This document shows, in pieces, positions 41,396 through 50,458 of a DNA stretch of 64,000 nucleotides. Where the stretch lies: assembly GCF_023074835.1 (NCBI RefSeq), contig NZ_JALLGW010000001.1:930001-994000 (forward strand), written 5' to 3'. A program made the position numbers and the translations under genes. The stretch comes from Halomarina salina. Lineage in GTDB: Archaea; Halobacteriota; Halobacteria; Halobacteriales; Haloarculaceae. Below the pieces are notes generated by a model, which searched no databases, was not told the origin of the DNA, and saw only the letters and a list, made by a program, of their open reading frames with translations. Positions within the stretch are counted from its first letter, which is position 1. Every line of letters begins with the position of its first letter.

Positions 41396-42390
41396 CGAAC
41401 CACCCCCGAGGCGTCGGTCATCGTCCCCTCTCTCCGCCCGGCGAGCAGGTGGGCGATGGCCCGCGCCCCGGCCCGACTGGTCAGCGACTCGCGGTCCAGC
41501 GGCGGGGCGCACTCGACCACCTCGAACCCAGCGAGACGGTCGTCCGCGCCGACGCGCCGGAGCAGGGCGAACAGTTCGCGCGTCGTCAGGCCGCCCGGCG
41601 TGGGCGCGCTGACGCCCGGTGCGTGGGCCGCGTCCAGCACGTCGAGGTCCACGCTGACGTACAGCGCGTCGACGCCTCCCATCGCCGTCAGCGCCCGGTC
41701 GAGGGCGTCGTCGAGGCCAGCGCCGACCTCCTCGCTCGTCACGACGAGGCCGTCACGGTCACGGACGAACTCGGCGTACGCGCCGGAGGTCTCGAAGTGG
41801 CGCGCTCCGAGACAGGCGTAGGAAGCGAGGCCGTCGTCGAACAACTGGCGGTACGGCGTCCCGCTGGTCGGGCCGTCGTGGACCTCGCGCACGTCGAGGT
41901 GCGCGTCGAGGTTCAGGACGCCGACGCTCCTCGCGTTCGCCGCGTTCGTCCCGTCGAGCAGCGGTGCGACGTTCGCGTAGGTCAGCGAGTTGTCGCCCCC
42001 GAGGAAGACGGGGAAGGCGTCGCCGTCGTGGACGCGGGCCGCCACGTCCCCCACCTGCCGCTGGACGTCCGCGACGGTGGTCTCAGCGTCGTCGATATCG
42101 CTGGTGTCGAGTCGCACGTCGCCGAGGTCGAGGAGTGCGTCGACCGGCCCGTTGGCGAAGTGGTGGGTCTTCAGGCTCGCCAGTTCCTCGCGGAGCGACG
42201 CCGGACCGTGTCTCGCGCCGGGTCGCCCGATGACCGCCTCGTCGAACGGTTCGCCGAGGAGTGCGACGTCGTGGCTGGCGAGCGCCGTCTCCAGATCGCC
42301 CACTCGCGGCGTGACGACGTCGCCGAACTGTTCGTCGTTCGGGTCCGCGGCGGTCCCCGACCACGTCGGCGGGTCGGTGAGGCCGGTCAT
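41392..42390 (-). CDS. hutG: Formimidoylglutamase (arginase family)
   Basis: 332 residues. Last step: formiminoglutamate to glutamate plus formamide. Ureohydrolase manganese motifs: [10 protein letters not shown] and [16 protein letters not shown] are intact, but the usual GGDHS reads GGDNS (N134), so one classical metal-ligand His is Asn. The family does vary at this site among formiminoglutamases, and the operon context keeps the assignment firm. Start chosen at the ATG overlapping the hutU stop by 4 nt; the far longer open frame upstream is antisense noise within hutU. Confidence 0.9.
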   Translation of the reverse strand: MTGLTDPPTWSGTAADPNDEQFGDVVTPRVGDLETALASHDVALLGEPFDEAVIGRPGARHGPASLREELASLKTHHFANGPVDALLDLGDVRLDTSDIDDAETTVADVQRQVGDVAARVHDGDAFPVFLGGDNSLTYANVAPLLDGTNAANARSVGVLNLDAHLDVREVHDGPTSGTPYRQLFDDGLASYACLGARHFETSGAYAEFVRDRDGLVVTSEEVGAGLDDALDRALTAMGGVDALYVSVDLDVLDAAHAPGVSAPTPGGLTTRELFALLRRVGADDRLAGFEVVECAPPLDRESLTSRAGARAIAHLLAGRREGTMTDASGVVR

Positions 42391-44231
42391 TCGTCCCCCC
42401 GGTCGCGCATCGGGACGGCGACGTTCGAGCGCTCGGCCTCGTCCATCGCTTCTTCGTAGCCCGCGTCGGCGTGGCGAATCACGCCCATGCCGGGGTCGGT
42501 GGTGAACACCCGCCGGGCCTTCTCGGCCGCGAGGTCCGACCCGTCGAGGACGACGTGGTTGTTCGCGTGCAGGGCGTTGCCGATGCCGACGCCCCCGCCG
42601 TCGTGGACGCTCACGATGTCCGCGCCCGCCGCGCAGTTGAGCAGGGCGTTGAGGATGGGCCAGTCCGCGACGGCGTCGCTCCCGTCGCGCATCGCCTCGG
42701 TCTCGCGGTGTGGCGAGGCGACGCTCCCCGCGTCGAGGTGGTCGCGCGTGACGACGATGGGTGCCGATATCTCGCCCTCGGCGACGAGGTCGTTGATTCG
42801 GAGTGCGAAACGGGCGCGCTCGGTGAGGTCGTCGGCTCCGGCGGTTCCACCGCCTCCCTCTCGATGCTCCTCCGGAGCATCGCTCTCCCCGTCGGTCGAG
42901 TACCCCAGCCAGCACACCCGACTCGGGAGGCCCTGGAACTGCACCTGCTCGCGGGCCAGATCTATCCAGCGCCGGAGGTGCTCCTTCTCGGGGAACAGGT
43001 CGAGGACGGCCTCGTCGGTGCGGTGGATGTCCTCGGGGTCGCCCGACAGGGCGGCCCAGCGGAACGGTCCCTTCCCCTGGCAGAACAGCGGGCGGATGTA
43101 CGCCGGGACGAACCCGGGGAAGGCGAACGGGTCCTCGACGCTCTCGCTCCGGTACTCCTCGACCTGCCCGCGGATGTTGTTGCCGTACTCGAACGTGACC
43201 GCACCGCGTTCCTGCAGGTCGAGCATCGCCTGCACGTGGCGGGCCATCGTGTCCAGACTCTCCTCGCGGTAGCGCTCGGGGTCGTTCGCGCGGAGCACGT
43301 CCGCTTCCGCGACGGTGTACCCCGACGGGTAGTACCCCTCCAGTTCGTCGTGGGCGCTCGTCTGGTCGGTCAACAGGTCGGGGACGTAGTCGCGTTCGAG
43401 CAGCCCCTCCAGCGCGTCCGCGGCGTTCGCGTGGACCGCGATGGAGTACGCCTCGCCCGCCTCGGCCGCCTCCTCTGCGCGTTCGATAGCCTCGTCGAGG
43501 TCGTCGGTCTTGGCCATGCAGTAGCCCGTCTCGATGCGGCGGTCGATGCGGTGCTCGTCCACCTCAGCGGCGATGCAGACGCCGCCGTTCATCGTCACCG
43601 CGAGCGGCTGCGCGCCGCCCATACCGCCGAGGCCGCCGGTGACGGTGACGGTGCCCGCGAGGCCCTCGTGGTCGGAGAACTGCTGGCGGCCCGCCTCCGC
43701 GAGCGTCTCGTAAGTGCCCTGCAGGATGCCCTGCGTGCCGATGTACGCCCACGACCCGGCGGTCATCTGGCCGTACATGATGAGGCCCTTCGCCTCCAGT
43801 TCGTGGAAGTGCTGCCAGTCGTCCCACTTCCCCACTAGATTGGAGTTGGCGATGAGCACCCGCGGCGCGCGCTCGTGGGTCTCGAACCGGCCGACCGGTT
43901 TCCCCGACTGGACGAGCAGCGTCTCCTCGTCGCCCAGGTCGCGCAGTTCCGCGAGGATGGCGTCGTAGGCGTCCCAGCTGCGGGCCGCTCGGCCGGTCCC
44001 GCCGTAGACGACCAGTTCCTCCGGCTTCTCGGCCACCTCGGGGTCGAGGTTGTTGTTCAGCATCCGGAGGGCGGCCTCCTGTCGCCAGCCCTCGCACTCG
44101 ATGTCGGTGCCCGTCGGCGCGCCCTGGTACCTGCGCCACTGGTCGCTCGGTTCGCCGACGGCGTGGTCGTCTCCGGCGTCTCCGGCCTGACCGGGTTCAC
44201 CGGATTCGTCTCTCGCGTGCTGGTCGCTCAT
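42387..44231 (-). CDS. hutU: Urocanate hydratase
   Basis: 614 residues. Second step: adds water to urocanate using tightly bound NAD+. The conserved [17 protein letters not shown] near residue 77, [27 protein letters not shown] and the active-site Cys C384 in [16 protein letters not shown] are present. The family is usually about 550-560 residues; the surplus here is an acidic N-terminal extension of about 30 residues and a Gly/Glu-rich insertion after LGYSTDG (about 440-460). It is the first gene of the hut operon, leaderless by promoter spacing. Confidence 0.96.
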   Translation of the reverse strand: MSDQHARDESGEPGQAGDAGDDHAVGEPSDQWRRYQGAPTGTDIECEGWRQEAALRMLNNNLDPEVAEKPEELVVYGGTGRAARSWDAYDAILAELRDLGDEETLLVQSGKPVGRFETHERAPRVLIANSNLVGKWDDWQHFHELEAKGLIMYGQMTAGSWAYIGTQGILQGTYETLAEAGRQQFSDHEGLAGTVTVTGGLGGMGGAQPLAVTMNGGVCIAAEVDEHRIDRRIETGYCMAKTDDLDEAIERAEEAAEAGEAYSIAVHANAADALEGLLERDYVPDLLTDQTSAHDELEGYYPSGYTVAEADVLRANDPERYREESLDTMARHVQAMLDLQERGAVTFEYGNNIRGQVEEYRSESVEDPFAFPGFVPAYIRPLFCQGKGPFRWAALSGDPEDIHRTDEAVLDLFPEKEHLRRWIDLAREQVQFQGLPSRVCWLGYSTDGESDAPEEHREGGGGTAGADDLTERARFALRINDLVAEGEISAPIVVTRDHLDAGSVASPHRETEAMRDGSDAVADWPILNALLNCAAGADIVSVHDGGGVGIGNALHANNHVVLDGSDLAAEKARRVFTTDPGMGVIRHADAGYEEAMDEAERSNVAVPMRDRGDE

Positions 44232-44254
44232 GGGTGGACCTAGCCAGGGCGTCG

Positions 44255-44264
44255 CAAATACTTT
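44255..44264. promoter_or_regulatory. Shared AT element of the divergent hutU and HTH-10 promoters
   Basis: caaatacttt is the only AT-rich stretch in the 58-bp gap. Its centre is about 28 nt from the hutU ATG (44231) and about 30 nt from the regulator ATG (44290), the correct leaderless spacing in both directions, so the two promoters must overlap. Confidence 0.5.
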
Positions 44265-44289
44265 CGACCCCGCGTGCGGAGGGGGGTTC

Positions 44290-44928
44290 ATGTACGAGGC
44301 CACGTTCCGCATCGCCGACGCCGGGGGACTGGCGGCGCTCACCGCGGACACCGACGCCCGCGTGGAACTGTGGTGCAACGACCACTGCGACCTGCTGTCG
44401 GTGACCGGCGCGGACGACGCGATGCTCGACCGACTGGAACGTCGGTTCGGCGTCAGGGAGTCGCTCCGGCGGGACGGTGACCTCGTCGTCGTCACCGAGC
44501 ACTGCCTGCGCGAGGAGGGGACGACGGTCGACCGGTACCTCGACCGGCACGGCTGTCTGCTGGTGCCGCCGCTGCGCTACGTCGACGGTGCGACGGTCTG
44601 CCGACTGCTAGCGCTCGACTCCGCGGACCTCTCGGCGTGCTACCGCGACCTACTCGACGACGAGGTGAGGGTGAGCGTCGAGCAGAAACGTTCGGCGGGG
44701 ACGGTGACGCCGGGGTCGCCGCTCGGTGCCGACGAACTGCTCCCGTCGCTCACCGCCCGCCAGCGCCACGCGTTCGTCACCGCTTACGAGCAGGGCTACT
44801 ACGAGATTCCACGCGAGACGACCACCGAGGCCGTCGCGGAGGTGCTGGGCGTCGAACGCCGGACCGTCGAGGAGCACCTGCGTCGTGCGGAGAACAAACT
44901 GGCCGCGGTGCTGGCGGCGCACCTGTGA
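44290..44928 (+). CDS. HTH-10 (bacterioopsin-activator-type) regulator, probable hut regulator
   Basis: 212 residues. The C-terminal HTH-10 domain ([20 protein letters not shown], then [20 protein letters not shown], about 155-210) is the haloarchaeal Bat-like DNA-binding domain; the N-terminal 150 residues are the family's sensory module ([20 protein letters not shown] start) with no added PAS or GAF. Divergence from hutUGIH across one shared promoter element makes it the likely regulator of histidine catabolism, possibly sensing histidine or urocanate. The ATG at 44290 is preferred over an upstream start inside the promoter. Confidence 0.8.
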   Translation: MYEATFRIADAGGLAALTADTDARVELWCNDHCDLLSVTGADDAMLDRLERRFGVRESLRRDGDLVVVTEHCLREEGTTVDRYLDRHGCLLVPPLRYVDGATVCRLLALDSADLSACYRDLLDDEVRVSVEQKRSAGTVTPGSPLGADELLPSLTARQRHAFVTAYEQGYYEIPRETTTEAVAEVLGVERRTVEEHLRRAENKLAAVLAAHL

Positions 44929-45086
44929 CTGTAGGCCGGCGCTAGCTACGCCGCGTCGCCGTACCGGGAGTCGCCACCGACCGCAACCGGAGCCGAACTG
45001 GTCGGTTCGGGTGGCTGACCCCATCCCCTCGACGCTCTCACGGTGGCTGACCCCGGTCGCGGTCTCCGTGCGGTCGTCTGACGAAC

Positions 45087-45111
45087 ACCTAAGTATCAGT
45101 AGTCGTTAGGT
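45087..45111. promoter_or_regulatory. Inverted repeat flanking the TATA of the RHH gene
   Basis: acctaa and ttaggt, perfect 6-bp arms 13 nt apart, bracket the TATA-like aagtatcag at 45091-45099, about 26 nt before the ATG at 45121. Ribbon-helix-helix proteins bind such repeats, so this is a candidate autoregulatory operator. Confidence 0.5.
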
Positions 45112-45120
45112 TCGACTGAC

Positions 45121-45528
45121 ATGGGCAACAAGAACAAGACCATCTCGTTCCGCGTCAACGAAGACGTGTTCGAGACCCTGCGGGACATCGCCGAGGAGCG
45201 CGACATCTCGCTGTCGGCCGTGTTCCGCGACTACGTAGACACCCTCGTTGCCCACGACGGTCAGGTCCGCGTCGTCCCCGAACACGAGTACGACGAACCC
45301 GCCAAGCAGGAGAGCTTCCCCCCGAAGGTCGAGGTGCCGAAGAGCTTCATCCGGGAACACGAGCGCCTCGAACTCGAGGCCGAGCACCTCCGCGACCAGC
45401 TCGACGAGTACAAGCGCTACGTGACCCAGCTCAGCCAGCGCGTCGACGAGGCCGACGACGAGGAGGTCATCCAGCTGGAGGACCTCGACCCCGCGGACGA
45501 CGACGACCACACGTTCCGTCTGGGCTGA
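45121..45528 (+). CDS. Ribbon-helix-helix regulator with C-terminal coiled coil
   Basis: 135 residues. Residues about 5-42 (KTISFRVNEDVFETLRDIAE, then DISLSAVFRDYVDTL) form a ribbon-helix-helix of the CopG/MetJ type. Residues 70-115 form a coiled coil (FIREHERLELEAEHLRDQLD onward), ending in an acidic tail. The architecture resembles long RHH regulators of haloarchaea such as CdrL, which controls cdrS-ftsZ2; neither cdrS nor ftsZ2 is nearby, so I do not assign that name. It is monocistronic with a strong leaderless promoter and a flanking inverted repeat. Confidence 0.75.
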   Translation: MGNKNKTISFRVNEDVFETLRDIAEERDISLSAVFRDYVDTLVAHDGQVRVVPEHEYDEPAKQESFPPKVEVPKSFIREHERLELEAEHLRDQLDEYKRYVTQLSQRVDEADDEEVIQLEDLDPADDDDHTFRLG

Positions 45529-45687
45529 GTCGTCGGGTCGAGTCGGCCGACGGGACGGTCCAGTAGGTCTCGCGGTCGTCCACTACGTCGGCGAGGGCCA
45601 CCCTCACCGGTCGGACGGTCCCCCGGCTGTGAGGACGCCACGCACGACCGGGAAACAGCGATTCTCCGAGGAGACCACTCACGGTCG

Positions 45688-46431
45688 ATGACAAGGCGAC
45701 GGGTCGGTCGGCGGCGGGTGCTCGCGGCGCTCGGGAGCGGCACGCTCGCCCTCGCGGGCTGTCTCGGCGCAGGTAACGGCAGGAGCGACGGGTCCGGGAT
45801 GACCGACCGCGCCGGAACGGACGGGACCGACGGCGAGGGGAACGCGACCGGGACGGCCGCTCAGGGGACGCCCGACCACACCGTCTGGGAGGGTATCGAC
45901 GGTCAACCGGCGCAGGGACCGGAGGTCGGCGCGGCCACAGCCACCGTCGTCGCCTTCGAGGACCCGTCGTGTCCGCGCTGTGCGGCGTTCCACCGCGAGA
46001 CGGTGCCGCGACTCCTGTCGGACCTCGTCGAACCGGGCACGGCGACGTACGTCGTCCGGCCGTACCCCATCGTCTACGAGTGGGGGAAACCGGCGACGCG
46101 GGCGCTGTGGGCGACGTACGAGCAGGACGCCGAGTCGTTCTGGGGACTGCTCGACCACTACTTCCGGACCCAGGGTCGGTTCGACTCGGACAACGTCGTC
46201 GACCTGACGCGCTCGTGGCTGGAGGCGGAGACGAGCGTCGACGTCGAGGCCGTCGTCGAGGCGGCCAGTGCCGACGGTTTCCCCGAGCCCGTGCAGACGA
46301 ACCTCGACGTGGGCGACCGGGCGAACGTCTCCGGCACGCCGACGGTGTTCCTGTTCCGCGACGGCGCGTACCGCACCCGCGCGACGGGCAGCGTGAGTTA
46401 CGACCTCGTCGCGAGCGCCCTGAACGTATGA
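45688..46431 (+). CDS. Tat-exported DsbA-like thioredoxin-fold lipoprotein
   Basis: 247 residues. A Tat-type signal with lipobox (GRRRVLAALGSGTLALAGC; lipidated C25) is followed by a Gly/Asp/Thr-rich spacer (26-62) and a DsbA-type thioredoxin domain: FEDPSCPRCAAFH with C95-P-R-C98, and the cis-Pro motif VSGTPTVFLF near residue 215. Such proteins form or isomerise disulfides outside the cell membrane. The stop overlaps the next ATG (ATGA), coupling it to a CxxC membrane protein that may reoxidise it. Confidence 0.85.
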   Translation: MTRRRVGRRRVLAALGSGTLALAGCLGAGNGRSDGSGMTDRAGTDGTDGEGNATGTAAQGTPDHTVWEGIDGQPAQGPEVGAATATVVAFEDPSCPRCAAFHRETVPRLLSDLVEPGTATYVVRPYPIVYEWGKPATRALWATYEQDAESFWGLLDHYFRTQGRFDSDNVVDLTRSWLEAETSVDVEAVVEAASADGFPEPVQTNLDVGDRANVSGTPTVFLFRDGAYRTRATGSVSYDLVASALNV

Positions 46432-47066
46432 GCGCGAGTGGCCGAGTCGGTGGAGCGGTCCGCAGCGTCGTGAGCGGCGTCTCCCTCCCGACCCGCCCGG
46501 CCGACTGGCGACTCGCCGCTCGCACCGCCCGACTGGTGCTCTCGGTGCCGGCGTACGCCCTGTTCGCGCTCCTAGCGAGCGTCGTCGCGCTGACGCTGTT
46601 CGTCGTCTCGCAGAACCTCGACCTCGTCTCCACGGTGGTCGTGGGCGGGTCGCTCCCGCTCGTGAACCGCGCGCGCATCCTCACCGAACTCTACCCGTTC
46701 GTCGGCACCTCGTTCGGGCCGGTGGCGGGGCTGGCCGTCCTCGCGCTGGCGGCGCTCGTCGGCGTGAATCTGGGGATGGTGGCGTACCACGTCCGTGAAC
46801 ACGGGCTGACCGTCTCGGGCAGCGGCGGTGGCGTCGTCGGCGTCGTCCTCGGCACCCTCGGCGCTGGCTGTGCGGCCTGTGGCTCGGCGGTGCTCGCGGG
46901 CGTGCTCTCCCTGTTCGGAATCGGCGGCCTGACCGTCCTGCCCCTCGACGGCCTGGAGTTCGCGCTCCTCGGCCTGCTAGCGGTGCTGCTCTCGACGTAC
47001 TGGCTGGCCGACGGGATGCGCGGCGGCGAGATACGGGGCTGTCCCGTCGACCCGCCCGGCCGGTAG
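46428..47066 (+). CDS. Membrane protein with intramembrane CAAC motif, DsbA-coupled
   Basis: 212 residues with about five hydrophobic segments (about 34-60, 96-118, 133-147, 152-170, 177-195). A vicinal redox pair C148-A-A-C151 sits in a Gly-rich loop between helices (LGAGCAACGSAVLAG), and C205 lies in the C-terminal tail. DsbB and VKOR also use CxxC in a membrane bundle to pass electrons from DsbA to a quinone, but the helix pattern here does not match either by eye, so it may be an alternative partner. Translationally coupled to the DsbA-like gene. Confidence 0.65.
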   Translation: MSASGRVGGAVRSVVSGVSLPTRPADWRLAARTARLVLSVPAYALFALLASVVALTLFVVSQNLDLVSTVVVGGSLPLVNRARILTELYPFVGTSFGPVAGLAVLALAALVGVNLGMVAYHVREHGLTVSGSGGGVVGVVLGTLGAGCAACGSAVLAGVLSLFGIGGLTVLPLDGLEFALLGLLAVLLSTYWLADGMRGGEIRGCPVDPPGR

Positions 47067-47125
47067 TCGACCGGCCGGTCGTCGTGGGTGCTACCGGTCG
47101 GGCGCGACCGGCCGGACTCGACAGG

Positions 47126-48367
47126 TCACCGGACCTCGTCGAACAGCGCGCAGTAGTCCGCCAGCAACCGCGGAATCAGGAACCGTCGACGGACGGTCTC
47201 CCTCCCCTCCTCGCCCAGTCGCGCCGCCAGCGCGTCGTCTTCCAGCAGGCGACGACAGCGGTCGGCGGTCGCCGCGATGTCGCGCGGTTCGACCAGGTAG
47301 CCGTTCTCGCCGTCGGCTATCTGGAGCGGGATGCCGCCGACGTTCGTCCCGACGACCGGGCGCCCCTTCCAGAGCGCCTCCGAGACGGTCAGCGCGAACC
47401 CTTCCCGGAGCGACTTCTGGAGGACGACGTCGGCCGTCCGCTGCATCACGTTGACGCCCGCGTCGGGCAGGTCCGTCAGGAGGTGGACCGACGGGTCGTC
47501 GGCCGTCTCGGCCTCGACCTTTCGGTGTATCTCCATCCCCTCCGGGTCGTCGTCGGGCATCCCCCCGACGAACGCCAGTTGCACGTCCGGGACCGACTCG
47601 CGGACCCGCCGGTACGCATCGACGACGCCCAGCGGGTCCTTCCACGGGTCGAACCGCGACACCTGCAGGAGGAGCGGCCGGTCGGGGTCGACGGGGTAGT
47701 TCCCGACGTCGCCGCCCGCTGCGTCCTCGGCCGACAGTTCGTCCAGCGGGCAGTTCTTCGGCGTCAGCGGGTCGATGGCGGGGTGGATGACCGTCGCCTC
47801 CTCGACGGGCAGCGGGTCCGCGTACGACGGCCGACTCACGACCACGCGGTCGACCGCGCTCAGGTCGTCGGCGAAGAACTCCAGGTAGTCCGGCGAGGGG
47901 TCGGTGAGGTCGATGTGACAGCGCCAGACGAACCGCGCCTCGGGGAACCGCTCGGCGAGGTGGCCGACCATCCCGAGCGTCTGCGGGTCGTGGAGCACCA
48001 CCACGTCGTACTCGTCGTCGACCGCCGCGGCGTTCACCGCGACGGCCTCGCGGTAGGTCGCCTGCATCGTCTCCGTCAGCGGTTCGTCGTCGCCCTGGAG
48101 ACCGTTGTGGACGACCTTCGTCACGTCGTAGAACGCGTCGGGGGCCTCCATCAGCGTCCAGTCGGTGGCGACCCCGAGGTCGTTCGACAGAGCGACGAGC
48201 GGCCCCAGCATCTCGGCGACGCCGCCGCCGCTGGCCGTCGTGTTCACGTGCAGGACGGACAGGTCCGCGACCGCGGCGGCGCGGTCGCGAATCGTCCGGC
48301 GGGTCTCGTCGTCGAGCAGGTGTTCGTACGAGGCGAACGTCCGAGCGGCCGTGGGGGCGGTCTCCAT
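47126..48367 (-). CDS. treT: Trehalose glycosyltransferring synthase-like GT4 enzyme
   Basis: 413 residues. GT-B glycosyltransferase of family 4. The opening VLHVNTTASGGGVAEMLGPL, WRCHIDLTDPSPDYLEFF, HPAIDPLTPKN and QVSRFDPWKDPLGVVDAY, ending with EGFALTVSEALWKGRPVVGT (donor-binding E...E), is the order found in TreT, which makes trehalose from glucose and NDP-glucose. Trehalose is a compatible solute in some haloarchaea, which fits. It is convergent with the CxxC membrane gene. A TATA-like gggatacact lies about 30-40 nt before the ATG on the minus strand. Confidence 0.88.
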   Translation of the reverse strand: METAPTAARTFASYEHLLDDETRRTIRDRAAAVADLSVLHVNTTASGGGVAEMLGPLVALSNDLGVATDWTLMEAPDAFYDVTKVVHNGLQGDDEPLTETMQATYREAVAVNAAAVDDEYDVVVLHDPQTLGMVGHLAERFPEARFVWRCHIDLTDPSPDYLEFFADDLSAVDRVVVSRPSYADPLPVEEATVIHPAIDPLTPKNCPLDELSAEDAAGGDVGNYPVDPDRPLLLQVSRFDPWKDPLGVVDAYRRVRESVPDVQLAFVGGMPDDDPEGMEIHRKVEAETADDPSVHLLTDLPDAGVNVMQRTADVVLQKSLREGFALTVSEALWKGRPVVGTNVGGIPLQIADGENGYLVEPRDIAATADRCRRLLEDDALAARLGEEGRETVRRRFLIPRLLADYCALFDEVR

Positions 48368-48450
48368 CGCTTCGCCGGACCGTTCTCGCCCCGGCTATGT
48401 CAGTGTATCCCACGATTCGAACGACTGCCGACAGCACCCGAAACCAGGCC

Positions 48451-48903
48451 TCAGGAGAGCCGTCGTTTGCGCTCGTGTGCGTCGTCGGCCGCGTCGCGGT
48501 TCCCCTCGACCTCCGCGAGTTCCTCGACGGCTTCGAGGGTGCGGACGGACTGGTCGAGGAAGGAGAGCACGTCGCCCGAGTAGGCGTACAGCATGTAGTC
48601 GTCGCCCATCACGTCGACGATGGCGTCGGGACCGAGGCCCTGTTCGCGCAGTTCCAGCAGGTAGCGCATGAACTTGCGCTCGGGGTGGCCACAGTGGGGG
48701 TTCGACTCGCAGTCGCAGTCGAGGAAGTCACTCGCGAAGTCGAGCACCCGGTCCTGTGTCGCGTCGTCGAGGTTCGCGAGGTTCTCGCCCTGGAACAGCA
48801 GGTCGAGCGTCGCCCCGGAGAACGCGCTCTTCGGGATGTTCGTCTCCAGCTGGGAGGCGATCTGGCGGTGGTTCTTCAGGTAGATCTTGTCCGTGATGGC
48901 CAC
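48451..48903 (-). CDS. DUF5814-type protein
   Basis: 150 residues from the GTG at 48903 (protein begins AITDKIYLKNHRQIASQLE after Met). A Cys/His-rich region DFLDCDCESNPHCGHPERKF (about 76-95) could bind zinc; the rest is helical, ending in a basic tail. I recognise this as the haloarchaeal domain DUF5814, which also occurs at the end of some DEAD-box helicases, so a nucleic-acid role is plausible. The longer frame upstream of the GTG is not used because the conserved opening starts at that codon. Confidence 0.7.
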   Translation of the reverse strand: MAITDKIYLKNHRQIASQLETNIPKSAFSGATLDLLFQGENLANLDDATQDRVLDFASDFLDCDCESNPHCGHPERKFMRYLLELREQGLGPDAIVDVMGDDYMLYAYSGDVLSFLDQSVRTLEAVEELAEVEGNRDAADDAHERKRRLS

Positions 48904-48961
48904 GGTTGGTCGTTGTTGCGGGTCGGCGAGCAAAAGACCGACGGTCGTCACCTCCGGCCGC

Positions 48962-50458
48962 CTACTCGTCCACGAGGGTCGCTTCGAGCAGTTCCAGCGG
49001 GTGGCGAATGTCGTAGCCGGTGCCGTGTTCCATCTGCATCGCGCAGGTCGGACACTCGGTCATGCCCGTCTCGCCCTCGACGCCTTCCATGTGCTCGAAC
49101 ATCTCCTCGCCGATGGCCATCGACGTGTCGTACTTCTCCGATTTCCAGCCGTACGTTCCCGAGATGCCCGAACAGGAGTCGCCGACGTCGTCGACGGCCA
49201 CCCCGTCGAGGTCGGCGAACAGTTCGACGGCCTGCCGTTCGAGCCCCTGGTTGCGGGCGTGGCAGGGCGCGTGGTAAGCAAGGTCCGGGAACTCGACGTC
49301 GGAGACGGCCACGTCCTCGCGGACGGACTCGTGGATGCGGAGGTACTCCAGCGCCTCGTAGGTGTGCGCCGCCACCCGCTCGATACCGTCGAAGTCGAAC
49401 AGTTCGGGGTACTCCTGTCGGAGCGCCATCGAACAGGAGGTACACGAACAGACCACGTCGTACCCCTCGTCGACGAGCGCGTCGAACGTTTCGACGTTGA
49501 ACCGGGCGGCGCGGCGGGCGTCGTCGAGCATCCCGTTGGCGAACATCGGCGTGCCCGAACAGCGCTGGTCGGGCACCGCCACCTCGTAGCCGTAGGACTC
49601 GAACACCCGGACCATCGCCTTCGCCACGCCCGGCGTGTTGTAGTTCGAGTAGTCGCCGTGGAAGTACGCGACGCGCTTCTCCTCGCCCGTCGCGTCGTCG
49701 CCGCGGCGTTCGCGGGCCGCCGCCGCGCGCTCTCTGGAGGCGGCGTCGCCGCCGCGCTCGTCCCACCAGTCGCGGAACGTCTCGGTGGCGAACTCGGGGA
49801 ACTCGCGTTCGCTCGTGATGCCGAGGAACCGCTCGTTGGCCCACTGGGTCACCCGCGACCCCATCACGAGGTTCGTCAGCCGCGGGACCTTCGACCCGAG
49901 GCGGGCGAGCGTGCCGTAGTTGGCGAGGACGCGGTTCCGCCAGTACTTCAGCGAGCGCTTGCTGACGTGCTCCTCGACGTACTCGGCCCGCGCCGTGTTG
50001 TGCATCTGGCTCAGTGGCACGCCCGAGGGGCAGGCGTCGTCGCAGCGCATGCAGTTCGAGCACTCCATCACCGAGGGGTCGATGTCCTCGTCGCCCTGGC
50101 GCTTCAGTCGCCACTGCTCCGGCCCCTGGAACTTCGGGCCGGGGAACTCGTCGTCCACCTCCGCCACCGGACAGGAGGTGTCACAGGACGAGCACTTGTA
50201 GCAGGAGTCCGCGCCGGGCCGGAGGTCCGACGCCCCGCCGCTCAGGTCGCCCTCGTTCCCGAAGACGTACGTCCACTCCTCCTCGGGCGGCGTCGCGCCC
50301 GTCGGCCCAGCGGTGGTCGAACCGCCGTCGCTTCGCGGTTCGCCACGGCTCGATTCGCCACGCGCCGGTTCGTCGCTTCGCGCTTCGTGGCTCTCCGGTT
50401 CGGTACTCCCCGGTCCGTCGTTCCCGTTCGGGTTCTCGCTCTCTCCTGGTTGACTCAC
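48962..50458 (-). CDS. glpC: Anaerobic glycerol-3-phosphate dehydrogenase subunit C
   Basis: 498 residues from a GTG overlapping the glpB stop. Anchors the GlpAB dimer and passes electrons to the quinone pool. Two 4Fe-4S clusters: C86, C89, C92, C96 and C133, C136, C139, C143. Two CCG domains follow: CSCTSCSMALRQ (about 322-333) and later TECPTCAMQMEHG, with APCHARNQGLE between. Residues 1-60 are a low-complexity Ser/Glu/Arg/Gly extension that is absent from bacterial GlpC. It is the last gene of glpABC. Confidence 0.93.
   Translation of the reverse strand: MSQPGESENPNGNDGPGSTEPESHEARSDEPARGESSRGEPRSDGGSTTAGPTGATPPEEEWTYVFGNEGDLSGGASDLRPGADSCYKCSSCDTSCPVAEVDDEFPGPKFQGPEQWRLKRQGDEDIDPSVMECSNCMRCDDACPSGVPLSQMHNTARAEYVEEHVSKRSLKYWRNRVLANYGTLARLGSKVPRLTNLVMGSRVTQWANERFLGITSEREFPEFATETFRDWWDERGGDAASRERAAAARERRGDDATGEEKRVAYFHGDYSNYNTPGVAKAMVRVFESYGYEVAVPDQRCSGTPMFANGMLDDARRAARFNVETFDALVDEGYDVVCSCTSCSMALRQEYPELFDFDGIERVAAHTYEALEYLRIHESVREDVAVSDVEFPDLAYHAPCHARNQGLERQAVELFADLDGVAVDDVGDSCSGISGTYGWKSEKYDTSMAIGEEMFEHMEGVEGETGMTECPTCAMQMEHGTGYDIRHPLELLEATLVDE

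Noticed and set aside
45121..45528. Naming the RHH gene cdrL
   Set aside because: The architecture is similar, but neither cdrS nor ftsZ2 is present and I could not compare sequences.
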